Source: Diospyros lotus
Lineage: Eukaryota > Streptophyta > Magnoliopsida > Ericales > Ebenaceae
Direction: 5' to 3'
Length of the DNA stretch: 64,000 nt
NCBI RefSeq assembly: GCF_014633365.1
Contig: NC_068344.1
Coordinates: forward strand, 35,090,670 to 35,154,669
The notes under the pieces were generated by a model. The model was given only the letters and a program-made list of their open reading frames with translations, was not told the origin of the DNA and searched no databases. Shown here in pieces: positions 34,227 to 46,567 of this stretch (position 1 is the stretch's first letter; each line of letters starts with the position of its first letter). A program made the position numbers and the translations under genes.

Positions 34227-35214
34227 GTTAAGAAACATCACGATAGATGTTATGAATGAGATTGGCTTGCTAGGTAGTAAGCAAATTATGAAAGAAATGA
34301 TGGGAGCATAAGGATGAGAGCATGAGGCTCTATATGGGTGAACGTGAAATCAAATTTGATGTCATGAGCACCGTGAGGATTCAAAAGTTTCTAAAAGGTA
34401 AGATGTCCTAATAGATTTCGGGAGACGAGCCAAGAGTTTTGAATAGAGGTTGGTTCGAGGGAAGGTTGGTAACCTGAGGAAATGTAACTCTGAATAGGAT
34501 TGAGGATCCAGAAGATTTGGAGATTTAGACTGGTATTGAAAAGTATCAGAAGTGACGGGAGTAGGGTCAATTACAACTCTTGGAGATGGGACAAGGAGAC
34601 TCTAGAATGACGATAACACCATGGGTGTGTAGCCTGTAACAGCGAATATGAGCCTAGGAACCAAGGTATGAAGGCTAGTAATGAGCTTATGATCAACGTA
34701 TCGGGGAAGCTAGGTAGCTGTCTTGCGGTATGGGTCAGGGACCCAGGATCTAAGTTACTTAGCATACTGCCAAGGTGACGGTCAGATGCCAAAGTTTAGG
34801 TACCACTGTGAATGTTATGGTTTGACTAGGATCCAAGTTCCAATGGACCGGAGCGCTGTGATGGGATCCCTACCTCTCTATGAAATGATTGAAAGTTTTT
34901 GAGGTTGGCAAACTATTATTAGGGGTTCGATTAAGGAAACTCTCTGAAATAGTTGTGTCCATGAAAGGACTCGAGAAGAGAATCAAATGTGAATGAACTG
35001 CTGGATGCAGTGAGAGCTTGTGATAACTCAAAGGATCGAGTTGCAAGTTGATGCAACATGACCGAATGATGGCGTGTGGATTACACAAAGGCACAGAAAG
35101 GACTACCCGATGTATGACTTGGAACTAGTAAATTGGTATGTGCTCTCGAAGTTATAGACACTACCAAAACGGAATGATAGGGCATTAATGTGCTCACAAA
35201 CCACGAGGAGTCTG

Positions 35215-35385
35215 AGGTATGAGTTCTCGCAAAAGGAGCTGAATGAGAGGTAGCAATGGTTGATGGAGTTCCTTGAGGACTACGACTGCACTACTTCATA
35301 TCACCTGGCGCGTGGCAGAGAGGTGCTGACGCAGGACCTGGTGGATAGCTATGAGTGTCAAATGAAGTTGGAGGCTTGTTGACCT
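35215..35385 (+). pseudogene. RNase H end relic of the Tekay-type element
   Basis: Plus-strand translation gives LNER, a stop, then WLMEFLEDYDCTTSYH. This corresponds to the conserved end of the gypsy RNase H domain before the ADALSR phrase. Stops interrupt it. It supports assignment of the element to Ty3/gypsy. Confidence 0.65.
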
Positions 35386-35804
35386 GCCAACTATGATGGT
35401 AGTGCCAAAGGGATCGTCTATTTTTATGGCTAGCCTGGTTGTTTAGCTGGATCTGGTGAACGAGATATGGAAGACATGTGTGGTTAACAAGTGTACTTGT
35501 CTATGGAATGGTGATATGGCCAGCCCAAGAGTTATGATTTTTGAAATGCGATAGGGCATTCTCAAAAGTTTCGGGGTAGAATGTGCATGCCAAAAATGTT
35601 GAAAGATGTGTGGTCGTCTGAAAAGAGCCATAAGAGGGAAATGATGTGAAAGACACGATATGCTTGTAAGCATTTGACGTGTAAGGAAAGCAAACAAATG
35701 TGTTTATCGAGGATCAAATAGATATTTGATTTGAGGTGATCGGGTAATGAGCTATGTATTGCCTTAGTTACCTTAACGGTCTAATGAAAATTTCGAGGAC
35801 GAAA

Positions 35805-35825
35805 TTTATTTTAAGGAGGGGTGAA
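35805..35825 (+). promoter_or_regulatory. Polypurine tract of the Tekay-type element
   Basis: GACGAAATTTATTTTAAGG followed by AGGGGTGAA sits immediately before the 3' LTR start at 35826. This phrase is a hallmark of Tekay/Del elements. Confidence 0.85.
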
Positions 35826-38423
35826 TGTAATACCCGAGAAATTCTGAAGGACTCAAAAGTAATTTATCTTGGGGTAAAAATGGAATTTAAGGATAAATTG
35901 AGGGTATAACGGTAATTTATTACCGTATAGATGATTGAATCGACTGCCGGGAGTGCCCTGGAGCCAAGATGCCAAAGGAAAATTATATGGCATTAATGAG
36001 CACCCCGAGATAGCATTTATGGTGCCGAAAGAAATGAGATCGGGAATAGTTTTCGGTACAACTAAAAAGGTAGCTGCTAATTAGGCTGCAATACCAAATT
36101 ATCATAGACGACTTTTCGGAAGTCAACGGAAGCTTGAGGGGGTTTTGATTTTTCATGAGGAACAACCTTTCAGAGGTTTTAGGAAGAAACGAGAGGGTTT
36201 GAGGTTAAAACAAATATTCGGGCCAAAGTGCAGTTTACCAAATTCGCCGGAGGGAGGTCAAGATGGCGAGTTTTTGAAATCTTCCGAGAAGAAATGAAAG
36301 TTTTTAGGAGTTCAGGGACTCAATGGCACTATTGGAAAGCTCGGGGGTTTAAAGGAAATGACCAAAATGCAAAATGAGAAAATATAGGGGCTAAAATGCA
36401 ATTTTCCAAACTTGGAGGATGGAGCATGGCAGGCATGGCCGACCAGCCTCATCTGGTCGCCGAGCAGCCTCATCTGAACCATGGGATTGCACGAGGGTTG
36501 GTCGGGGATGCTTGAGGATCAAGCTTGGGCCGACAATAGCCACGAGGGTGGCCGGAATTTGAAGAAAAGCCGACCAAGAATTCGGCCGAATTTGGGGAGC
36601 TTCAAAAGTCATCATTACGGTTTGTTTTTGCAGCAAATAGGTCGATCCAGGGGCGGTAGAAGCCTCAGAGGAGTCAATTTAGCAAGCTTGGAGTGTTTGG
36701 AAGCCCATGGTCGCCTATAAATAGAGATAGCCGAGAAGATGAAGAAAATTAATTTCTTCAATCTGTGAATTCATGAACAAATTGAGAGCAACGGATAAAG
36801 GGCTTTTGTTGCCCATGTCCAGAGGATCATTCCTGTGAAATTTGAGGAATTCTTGTTCAAAGATGAGGGAGTTATGAAGCTTCGACGGAAAATCGAGCTT
36901 CGCTGGAAAATCAGGTTAAGCAGTTAAAAAATGGCTCCAATCATCCAGTTTGAAGCCATAGTCTTGTAGAGGATGAAGAGAGCAAGGCATAAGTTCAAAC
37001 AGGGGGTCAATCGGAGGTTGGATGAGGGAGATATGGCTATTAAACGGAAGGCAGCGCACCAGTCCGGCGAGCTGAAGGAAGAAGACGACCGGCGCGTGGG
37101 CCACACGGGCCAGCTGGGCCCCGCGACTTGGCGCGCGTGAGCCAAATTGTGAGGGTGAGTGTGGGCGCGTTTGGACTCCAAAAATTCTGAAAAAAAAATT
37201 TCTAAATTCCTCTAAAATCGAGATCTAGGTCCTGTAAAAAAAGATTTAAATTTGGAGTTCTCTAGGTCTCGATTCTAGCATCAAAGTGCCTCGTTTTGCA
37301 TGAAAACGTACCATCCGGGTAAGTCCAGTATTTTTTCTTGGAAGTTTATAGCATATTATGAATTGTTGTGAAGATAGATTTGAGGAAATAGTCTAGATAT
37401 AATTATTGGGATTTTTAGAAGAAAAATGAAGGAAAATAAGAAATAAATAGAATATTGAGGATATTTAGTGATTAAATATTATTTTATGATTGAGGTAATC
37501 GAGATGATGATATTGGTGCAACTTTTGAGAGTTGGCATGAAAATTGAGGCGGGGCACGCATATCGAGGCGATGCACGTTTTTCGAGAAAAGGCAAATTTA
37601 TCTCAAAAGGTGAGTTTTCCTATCCTATTTATGATATGATTGTTATATGCATGTTATTTATGAATGCAAGATTCATTTTTGTCATATTGCATGGAAAGTC
37701 GTGATATTTGTATTGCACGATATTATTGTCATATTGATATTTCTGCATGGGAATGGGATGTCGCCCCCAGAGTGTAGCCGTAATTCCCCAAGGGCGTTGA
37801 GGGAATAACGTTAGGCTTATCCTGTAGAGGTTCGGGATTTGCCTAGGATTCCTAGCCGGGCTTGCGGGCCAGAGAAGTTACACTAAGGGCAAATGTTGTT
37901 CATGTTATCGCATCATGCATTCATACATATGTTTTGGACCCTCACTAAAAGTTTCATCTTCTAATGGGTTATGCCCTTGGAACATTCAACGTTCCAGTTG
38001 AGACTTGTAGTTAAGGCAAGGAGCAGGTTGAGGTATGACAGCACGTGATGGCGTGGCCGATGGATTCAGCAGATGGTTCGAGTATTTTATTTGTTCAGAG
38101 TTGCCTATGTATGTTGAGGTATCATATGATTGCACCTAGGGTGTTAGATGTTATCTCGGGAGACGTGTCTCCATGTATTTATGTGTTTGAGGATATGATG
38201 GTAATATATGGTACAGATTCTTATATTAATTTAAATATAGTGAGTTGATTATATATCATATCAGGTTTCAATTATCGCTTCCGCATTTTGAATGATTTGC
38301 TGGGGTGTTTCCCTTTGTAATATGGCAATTTGATGAATGGGAGATGTATAAGGAAAGGGATTATGTATGTATACGATGAGCCCCAGCATAGTGGCACGCC
38401 CTCCGACGGGGCGGGGTGTTACA
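35826..38423 (+). mobile_element. 3' LTR of the Tekay-type element
   Basis: 2598 bp, TGTAATACCCGAG to GGGGTGTTACA, followed by the TSD GCTTG. It matches the 5' LTR closely throughout and lacks the nested copia LTR. Confidence 0.9.
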
Positions 38424-39720
38424 GCTTGTCCCTTTATCATCGTCCTTGGTTTGTACTTTACATCGAACTAGGCGAGCTCTATAAACCACTTTAGTAAGCG
38501 ACCTGAGGTGTCTGGCTTTTGCAAGATTTGCCTCAGCAGGTACTTGGTTAGAACTTCGATCTCATGAGCTTGGAAATAAGGTTGCAGCTTTCTTAATGCC
38601 ATTGTCAAACAGTAAGCCAATTTTTCAATTGGTGTGTACCTTGTTTCTGCATCGATCAAGCTCTTGGAGACATAATATATGGGGTGCTGCACCCCTTCAT
38701 CCCCCCGGACGAGGGCCGCACTGAGAGCATGTTGGGACACTCCCAAGTATAGGGTCAATTTTTCTCCATCTTTGGGCTTGGCGAGCAGTAGGGCTCGTCC
38801 CATATATTCTTTCAATTGTTGGAATACAGACTCGCGTTCTTCTATCCACTCGAAGTCTTTCGCCATTTTTAGAAGCTCGAAGAATGGGCTGTGACCTAGC
38901 CGTTTAGGCTTTGCGCCTTAGAAATAAACCGACTTAGGGCTGCGACCTAGCCGTTGAGGCTTTGTACCTATTTTTTTCTTACCGGTGACCTCATGTCGAG
39001 CAAAGCTCTTATTTTGTCTGGGTTGGCCTCGATGCCTTTGTTGTTTACCAAGAACCCCAGAAACTTTCCAGAGGCTACCCCAAAGGCATACTTGAGCAGA
39101 TTAAGCTTCATCTGATAGCTTTTGAGGGCTTTAAACATCTCTCTTAAATCGGAAACATGGTCTGCTACCCATTTTGACTTTACTAGCATGTCGTCAACGT
39201 ACACTTCCATGGTTTTGTCGATGAGTGCTTCGAATATCGTATTGACCAGCCTTTGGAAGGTCTTGCCGGCATTTTTTTAACCCAAAGGGCATAACCTTCT
39301 AACAATAAAGCCCCCGATTAGTAATGAACAAGGTGTGCTCCTCGTCGTGGGGGTTCATGGGGATCTGATTGTAGCCTGAATATGCATCCATGAAGCTGAG
39401 GAGCTGGTGACCAGCTGTTGCATCCACGAGCTAATCGATCCTTGGGAGAGGAAAACTATCCTTAGGGCAAGCCTTGTTTAGGTCTGTGAAATCGACACAG
39501 GTCCTCCACTTCCAATTTTTCTTTTTTACTGAGACTGAATTAGCTACCAGACCGGGTAGTGGGCCTCTCTAATGAACTTATTTGCTAAGAGTTTATCCAC
39601 TTCTTCTTTTAGAGCGACATAATGCTCAAGAGTCTTTGACCTTCTCTTCTAGCTCACCGGCTTGTAGCTGGGATCTACGTTAAGCCTATGCGACATAACC
39701 TCTGGGGCTATTCCTACCAT
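38424..39720 (-). pseudogene. Tat reverse transcriptase and RNase H, degenerate
   Basis: RT signatures on the minus strand include LLSFMDAYSGYNQIPM near 39400-39350, MPFGLK near 39290, and the catalytic YVDDMLVKSK at 39204-39175. The first RNase H follows in a clean frame 38866-38468 (LYLGVSQHALSAALV, then PIYYVSK and TRYTPIEK). Stops and at least one frameshift lie in the RT part. The protein continues across the Tekay insertion at 25615. Confidence 0.85.
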
Positions 39721-39939
39721 ATCCTCGTGGTTTCATAGGAATACATCGGGGTTAGCTTTAAGGAAATCGATAAGTTAGGATTTTACCTAGGGGGTAAGAT
39801 TTTTTCCTAGCTTGATGCACCTTTCCCCGCCTGCCTCACTGATTGGGATATCTTCGAGCTCTTCCATCAAGCCGATGAACCTGTCACAATCCACCTTGCG
39901 GAGGTCTAGATCATGGCTAACACCCTTTCGGCTAGAAGG

Positions 39940-40611
39940 TTATGGGTCTTTCCTTGCAATGACATTCATTTTCTTTCCTTTGGCTCTCATTTTTAGTGCA
40001 TCTTCATAGCAACGCCTCGCGAGGTGTTGCTGACCTCGTACGCATCCAACTCCATTGGGGGTTAGGAATTTAACTGTCAGCGACCTGGTTAAAGTGACCA
40101 GATCCAAATCGTTCATTGTCGATTTCCCGAGCACGACGTTGTACGCCGAAGAGCAGTCTATAATTAGGAACTCCGCCAAAGTGGTGGCCTGGCAATCCGC
40201 ATCCCCAACAATAAAGGGAAGACTAATCCGTCTGACAGGGATCACTGCATCACCTGTGAATCCATAGAGTGGTTTCGGGGATGAGCTCAACTACTCTGGT
40301 CCTAGCCCTATTCGATCAAAACATGCTCGGTACATTACATTTACCGAGCTGCCTGTGTCCACCATTATTCTTCGCACTTCGAAATTGCTGATCTGGGCCT
40401 GTATAACGAGCGTATCGTTGTGCGGCCAATTGACATTTCTGGCCTCTTCTTCCAAGAAAATGATCTTTTCTGAGATCGAATCACCCTTAGCTCGCTTTAC
40501 GGGGGCAAACTGTTTGTTCAACCTTGCCAACAAGACATGGTTGGCCTCACGCACGTACTTGTTGTGAGATTTTTGGGAAGTTCTAGCGAGGTGAGGTCCA
40601 CCATGAATCAT
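39940..40611 (-). pseudogene. Tat aspartic protease region
   Basis: MVDTGSSVNVMY near 40350 is the retroviral-type protease active site. The frame is interrupted by one in-frame stop at 40291-40293 and continues through LIIDCSSAYNVVLGKSTMN near 40150. Apart from the stop the frame is intact. Confidence 0.85.
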
Positions 40612-40679
40612 GTAGATCGTTCGTACTGCCGGCGAGCGCTCATCATCGAAGGGAAGCAGTTGTTCTGCTGGTGGTTAGT

Positions 40680-42169
40680 TCGGTTGATTGGTTGGTCGCA
40701 CAACATAATCCTTCAACCGACCTCTTCTGATTAGATCCTTAATGGCATCCCTTAGGACCCAGCATTCAGAGGTGTTGTGGCCCGTTTAGTTATGGTACGC
40801 ACAGAATTTTTCCTTGTTTCTGAATTTGTTAGGAGTTCTCAATGGGTTGAGCTTCCCAAACTCCTCTCTATTTCTTTCCATGGTGAAGATTCTTTCTTGG
40901 GGATTAGACAGAACACAATAGCTGTCGAAGCATTGTAACTGCGTAGGTCGTTCATCCTTCTCCACCTTGTGAGCTCGCTTAAAGACCTCATCATTTGAGC
41001 GCTCTCCCTGAGCTTCCCTTATTCCTTTTCTTATGCTGGTTGGAGCCTCCATCTTCTTCTTTTGGTCTGGTGGGTTTCTTTGAACCAAAGGCCTCTTCCC
41101 ATCGGACCTCCTTAGCAGCTCATTTGTAGAATTTCCCCAAGTCTTTAACTGGGGTCATGTAGATGCTCTCGTAGAGCTTCCCATCTTTGCAGAGGCCTGC
41201 GGAGATCACAGTCAGGACGCTTTCATTGGAGGGATCCTCAACATTACTCACCTCCCGTCGGAACCTAGCAATATAGTCCTTCAAGGACTCATTTGCTCTC
41301 TGGAACACTATGGCGAGGTGACATAGTGGGGTGAGTTTCCTTCTCAGCACCCTATATTAATTTAGGAATCTTGGTTGGCATTACTCCCAACTGCCGATGC
41401 TGCGAGGTGGAAGGCTCCTGAACCAAGCTCAGGGGATATCACCCACTGGGAAGGTGCGAAATTTAACCAGTGAGCTGGTTGTCTGCAAATCCATTTGAAC
41501 ATTATATGCATCTAGGTAATCGTAGGGGTCGTCGTCCCCATTGTACTGTGGCATGCTCGGGACTTTGAATCTTCGGGGGAGGGGTTCGAGCTCAACTTCT
41601 ATTGTGAATGGCGTCCTATCCCCGTAGCCATTATTCTGGCCGTGGACTCCTTGTTGTGTTTTCAACTGCCAAACCCTTTGATACAATTCCTCCACGACTG
41701 AGTTCAGGTCTGCAGATCGTTAGGCCTACGATTGCCTACTTCTTTCCTGCTCTAGAGAATGGTGATTTGGAAATAGGTAATTATCTCTGATATCCTCCTC
41801 TGCAAGCGAAAATCTCTCTTCTCATGGTTGGTGAATCCTTCGAGGAGAAACTAGTAAGTCATGGGCAGTTCGCACTTGAGCTTGAGCTAGGGCTCTGACC
41901 GCGTCTGCGAGCTGCATTACTATATTTTTCAACGCCTCCTGGCGTGGATGCCAGTCCTGAATCACCCCTATCCGGACGGTTTGAACAATGGGTTGGACAG
42001 TAGCCCGCGGGGGCATGCCGACAGTGTTCCCGGTTAGTGATGGCAACGGGATATCTGCCATCGGGGCAATGGGCCTTCCATTTGGTGGAAGATCTTATGG
42101 TTGATCATGGTGATTTTCTAGTACGTCGGCCACCGCGTCGGAGCTTCGTGTATTCCTTCCTCTTGCCAT
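40680..42169 (-). pseudogene. Tat gag, several stops
   Basis: It starts at ATG 42169 (MARGRNTRSSD), with a stop after about 20 codons. The capsid part is in 41695-41120 (FKVPSMPQYNGDDDPYDYL, then FRREVSNVEDPS). A zinc-knuckle-like region lies near 40800-40740 (FCAYHN, stop, TGHNTSECW). The stop inside the knuckle and others show inactivation. Confidence 0.8.
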
Positions 42170-42187
42170 GGCTACCGATCAAAATGG

Positions 42188-42205
42188 CCCCTTCCTCTAG
42201 CGCCA
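42188..42205 (-). promoter_or_regulatory. Primer binding site of the Tat element
   Basis: The minus strand reads TGGCGCTAGAGGAAGGGG three bases after the LTR end at 42209. The position and TGGCGC start fit a primer site. I could not assign the tRNA with confidence. Confidence 0.6.
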
Positions 42206-42208
42206 AAA

Positions 42209-42716
42209 TGTCGAAGTTCAATTTTAACCGACCGAGATTCATCAAGGCCGCAGTGAATGGATGAGTTTAAGATGCAAAGAGGAAGAACAAAATGGAAAGA
42301 ACACAAGGAATTTTTTCGTGATTCGACCAGAACGATACCTACTCCATGACTATACTCCGATTATTTTTCCAGGGTGACAGTTTCTGATTATTCTTCTTTT
42401 TCCTCTCTCTTCCATGATCTTTCTGACCCTTCTTTATAATTAGGGCCTTTACAATTGCATAAGATATAAAAATATAAAAATGATATAATAAGAGGACAAA
42501 CAGTCCTTATCATCTGTATAAAACTGGGAGTGGGATTCTCATTACGAGGAGTATAGTTCGCCTCAGATAAAGTAAGTGGGTCCTTGCCTCTGGCTATTCA
42601 GTAGCTTTGTTGTCTATGCGAACTGAAGGGTTTAGGCCAGCGAGCTGAATAGTTGAGCCAACAAACTAAGGGCTTTATTGGGAGCTCGTTGAATCGATCG
42701 ATGGGAGCTCACTTGA
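42209..42716 (-). mobile_element. Truncated 5' LTR of the Tat element
   Basis: It matches the left LTR from 16845 onward (shared AGGAAGAACAAAATGGAAAG and CTCGTTGAATCGATCG). Similarity ends near 42712, about 110 bp short of the estimated full LTR. Confidence 0.8.
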
Positions 42717-43337
42717 GGCCTTGCGGGAGATCTGTCGCTGGAGGCTGAAATGGCCATGGTCATGGTCAATGACGTCATGGCCTAGACACTTTTCCTTCTG
42801 CCATGGCCGAATGTCGGTTGTTTTTGCCCGTCATCGGCAACCGCCATGGTTACTTCCAATAGCAGGTCGATTGCCAATTTTTAATGGATCTTGGCTCACC
42901 ACTGTGAATGCTTCGCCATGGACGATGCCTTTGTTTTCTATTCTCCGTCATGGATTCAACGTGGATTGTCGAACGGCTACCTCTATAACCATCATTAATG
43001 GAAGGAAGACGACGATCATGGCTTTATCTATTCACCATAGCCACGACTTCTTTTGTTTTCGGGAATGCCCAATGACCAATGGTGGCCGTTGCGAGCCACC
43101 AAGCGATCGTCGGACTATGCGGCCAGCAGCATCGAACGGGGGAGGTGAAGAGGCGATCGGGGATGATGGTGGAGAAAGGCGGCAACGGCGGCTCAAGGAG
43201 CCCAAGAAACCCTATGTGCTAGGTTGACCCACTGGGTTAGATCTGAATCTTTTGGCCCGCTCCATTTAAAGATCCAAGATAAGATCTGATTAATGGATTT
43301 GTTTCAATTAAATTGGGCCTGGGCCTGGGCTTGGGCT
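42717..43337 (+). other. GC-richer tract, likely copia LTR or leader
   Basis: A 168-codon open frame (42721-43227) has no recognisable domain and many CCATGG words, so I do not call it a gene. The end (AATTGGGCCTGGGCCTGGGC) continues after the solo LTR at 45324. The tract is therefore probably the upstream part of the copia sequence whose gag starts at 45993. Confidence 0.4.
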
Positions 43338-45318
43338 TGATTAGTGGTTAATTTTGTAAAAATTTTGTTATAATTATATCCTTCTTTTAATCTTAAATAT
43401 GGTTTAAATTAGATATTAATATATATTTTATAGTTATATGCAAGTTTAAATTGAAAGATGAATGAAATAAAGTTCTAAAGTAAATAATAATAATATATAA
43501 AATTATATATAATACATATACATCATTATATGCATGTATGTAATATATATATAATATGTAATTTATTAATAACATTAAATTATTTTTTTTAGGCATGAAG
43601 AAATCAAGCCCATGAAGAATTCAAATCCATGAAGAAATCAAGCCCATGAAGAAATCAAGCCCATGAAAAAACTTAAAGTCCATGAAGAATTCAAATCCAT
43701 GAAGAATTCAAGCCCATGAAGAATTAAGGCCCAATTTGAGCAACCCGTGGAAGATATTATTTGGAGAAGGCCCAAGGATTATTTTTAATCCTAATGAAGA
43801 TTAAAAAACCAATTTATAGAAATCTATTTTTATTTTTTACGTGAGAGCTTTATTAGGTGTGTTTTTTAGCTAAAATCCATTTAACTATTAGGTGGATATT
43901 ATAGCTAAAATCAATTTAACTTTATGAGTGCTTTATTAGGTATGTATTTTAGCTAAAATTCATTTAATATTAGGTGTGTATTATAGCTAAAATCTATTTA
44001 ACTTTAAGTGTGTGAGTGCCCATTAGATATAATTATGTCTAATTGAATAATTGAAATTGTGTGGTTTGTATTGCATCTTGTGGCCTATAAATAGCTCACT
44101 TGATTGCATTTGTAAGTGTGATTATTATTTTTGAATCAAAGTTTAGTTGTTTCCTTATAATTCTCTCTTTGAGAATTGTTCTTGTTCTTTCCCCTTTTCT
44201 TTAGTATTCTCTCTTGTGATCTTACTTCCTTCCTTTCTTCTTTTTAATTCTTATGTCATTTATTGTTACTTTATTATTCACCGCCTAAATGGCCGGTTAA
44301 TTTATGTCTTTAAATTTCTGTAATTTTAATTCTTGTCTTTTAATTATTCACCGCCTAAATGGCCGGTTAGTTTATGCCTTTAAATTTTTGCAATTTTAAT
44401 TCTTGTCATTTAAATTATTCACCGCCTAAATGGCCGGTTAGTTTCTGCTATTTTAATTCTTGTCATTTAAATTCTGTTATTTAAATTACGTCGTTTAAAT
44501 TCATGTCAATTAACTTTTAAATGGAAATAAGTAGCTAAATCTAATCTTGGGTTAAGGCAAGGACAGTGTCCAACGCCAATGATTCCCAAAGAAAGTTACG
44601 CTTTAAATGAGTAACATTAATTTAAATTTCAGTATGAGTGTGTTTTAATTATTGAGAAATCACTAGGTTTGGATTGGAGTGTAAGCCTAACTTAGAGCTT
44701 TCATGTCACGCTTGAGAGTTACTAGAACTGGAAACGCTATCATACCCAAACCCGGATGATTAATTTAGTTGTTTTGTGTATTAATTGCAATTGAATTTAT
44801 GGTAGTTGCTTAAATTAGAATCCCGCATATCATGTATGGGGATTGCTTAAACTAGAACTATCATCATCTCTAATTGCATTTAATAACAAACCCTCATATC
44901 TGAAATTAAATTAATGTTGCTAATCTTTTCTGCTAAAATTTGGGAATCAACGGGTTGGCACTGAAATTGTCTTAACTCAAGTACTATCCAATTTTATATT
45001 TTCACTTTAAGTATTTACTTCAATTACTGCCTTAAATTATTTCCTAGTATCTGTTGTTTTAAAAAAAAACCATAAAAAAACTTTGTTGCCAATTTGTCCA
45101 AATGCGTGTGTACTTGTGTGTGACATTCTTTTTATTTTGCCATAAATAAATCTCTCAGTGGACGAGCTGGACTCATTCAGAAAATATAAATTTAAATTTG
45201 GACTACAACTGCACTCGTACACTGACGAGTATAAACCTCTCACCTAAATAAAGAAAAAAATATAAAATTTTTATTGTGTTTTGTTTTGTGTTTTAATTGC
45301 AGGGTGGGAGTGCAGCCA
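43338..45318 (+). mobile_element. Solo LTR, Athila-type family, plus strand
   Basis: A 1981-bp inverted copy of the LTR at 5315-7340. It starts TGATTAGTGG and ends GTGCAGCCA, flanked by GGGCT (43333-43337) and AGGCT (45319-45323), a TSD with one mismatch. It carries the same CCGCCTAAATGGCCGG triple repeat (44280-44450) and TTCATG minisatellite (43600-43735). No primer site follows, so the interior is lost. Confidence 0.85.
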
Positions 45319-45323
45319 AGGCT

Positions 45324-46122
45324 ACTTGTTTTAAAAATTATATCATTTTTTTATTTAAAATGTTTTGGGCCTTAATTTTGTATTGGACCATATTGTTGGG
45401 TTTTTTATTTAATTATTTGAAATATATTTTTGGGCCATGAATTAATTAGTTTAATTTTGAGCCTAAAATTATTAATTAAATAATAAATCCATTTTGAGAT
45501 TAAAAAAAATCCAGAATTATTTTTTGAATATCCAATTCTAGAATACTAATTTTTGTAATTAGTAATATTGTTTTCATGACATTTATTATGTGTTTTAATT
45601 TTGTCATGATAATTGTTTGGATTATTCTTTTACACCATAAGTAAATAAGTTTAATTTTGAGTCTAAAATTATAAATAAATGTGATATGGCATTTTTTGCT
45701 AACTTAATTGATTATCTATTCTCTATAAATATTTAGTTTTATTTGCTTATTGATAATTAATTTTGGTTTAGTATAAATCTTGGGCCTTATGTGGGTCCTA
45801 ATATATTGTTGGATATTGTGGATTAGTTCCACATAAACAATTGAGTCAGAACATTTTATTTGTGCATTAAGGGTGATGACTTTGAAGCCTAACAATCTGT
45901 TGATCCCGAAGTGCGTAGCTAAATGTTTGATTTAATTATTTGCCTTGAACATGTGCATTAAATATCTTTTGTTGTCTTTCATTCAATGATCAATGGCTAC
46001 CAGTTCAATTGCTGGAAGTATGACTAGGATAGATAAGTTAGATGGGTTCAACTACTCCACATGGGATAAGCAAATTCAGTATCTACTTCAGATAGAGAAA
46101 GTATAGGATGTTTTGGAGACTT
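45324..46122 (+). pseudogene. Copia 5' leader and gag start, truncated
   Basis: ATG at 45993 opens a 37-codon frame with KLDGFNYSTWDKQIQYLL, the conserved start of Ty1/copia gag, ending at TAG 46104-46106. At about 46123 it is cut by an LTR fragment of another family. The AT-rich leader before it (45324-45990) has no other gene. Confidence 0.75.
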
Positions 46123-46567
46123 TGGCTGCACTCTCACCCCACAATTAAAACACAATAAAAACACATTAAAACTTTTATATTTTTTCTTTATTTTGGCGAG
46201 AGGTTTATACTCGTCAGTGTACGAGTGTAGTTGTAGTTTAAATTTAAATTTATATTTTCTGGATGAGTCCAGGTTGTTCACTGAGAGATTTATTTATGGC
46301 AAAAGAAAACGAATGTCACACACATGCACACACATTTGAAATAGCAACAAGATTTTTTTATGGTTTTTTAGACAACAGATACTAGGAAATAAAGCAAGAT
46401 AGAGGTTGAAATAAATACTGGACATGAAATTAGATAGCATTTGAATTAAGACAATTTCACCACCAACCCGTTGATTCCCAAATTTTAGTAGAAAAGATTA
46501 ACAATATTAATTTAATTTCAGATATGAAGGTTTGTTATCAAATGCAATTAGAGATAATGATAGTTAA
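46123..46567 (-). mobile_element. Athila-type LTR fragment
   Basis: It matches 5315-5775 in the same orientation (CACTCTCACC, ACTCGTCAGTGTACGAGTG, GAGAGATTTATTTATGGCAA), then stops near 46567. It is the third copy of this LTR family in the window. Confidence 0.8.

Larger units (their letters stand above)
25616..38423 (+). mobile_element. Full-length Tekay-type element with dead interior, TSD GCTTG
   Basis: LTRs at 25616-29688 and 35826-38423 (TGTAATACC to GTGTTACA) flank a primer site and polypurine tract. GCTTG is duplicated at 25611-25615 and 38424-38428. Without the nested copia LTRs the element is about 9.8 kb. The LTRs look about 96% identical in the first 200 bases, yet the interior has only scattered relics of RT and RNase H and no long ORF. 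It therefore probably moved using proteins supplied by other copies. Confidence 0.9.
16845..42716 (-). mobile_element. Tat-lineage Ty3/gypsy retrotransposon, decayed and nested
   Basis: Order on the minus strand from the right: truncated 5' LTR, primer site, gag, protease, RT, RNase H, a second RNase H, integrase, 3' region with an antisense ORF, 3' LTR. A second (archaeal-type) RNase H and extra antisense ORFs are known Tat traits. The element is split by a SIRE-like solo LTR at 23134-25126 and a Tekay-type element at 25616-38423. Multiple stops and frameshifts show it is dead. Sequence on either side of the Tekay insert rejoins in frame across GCTTG. Confidence 0.85.

Noticed and set aside
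42721..43227. 168-codon plus-strand ORF
   Set aside because: No domain, irregular Trp/Pro/His-rich composition, many CCATGG words, and it lies in what is probably a copia LTR or leader.
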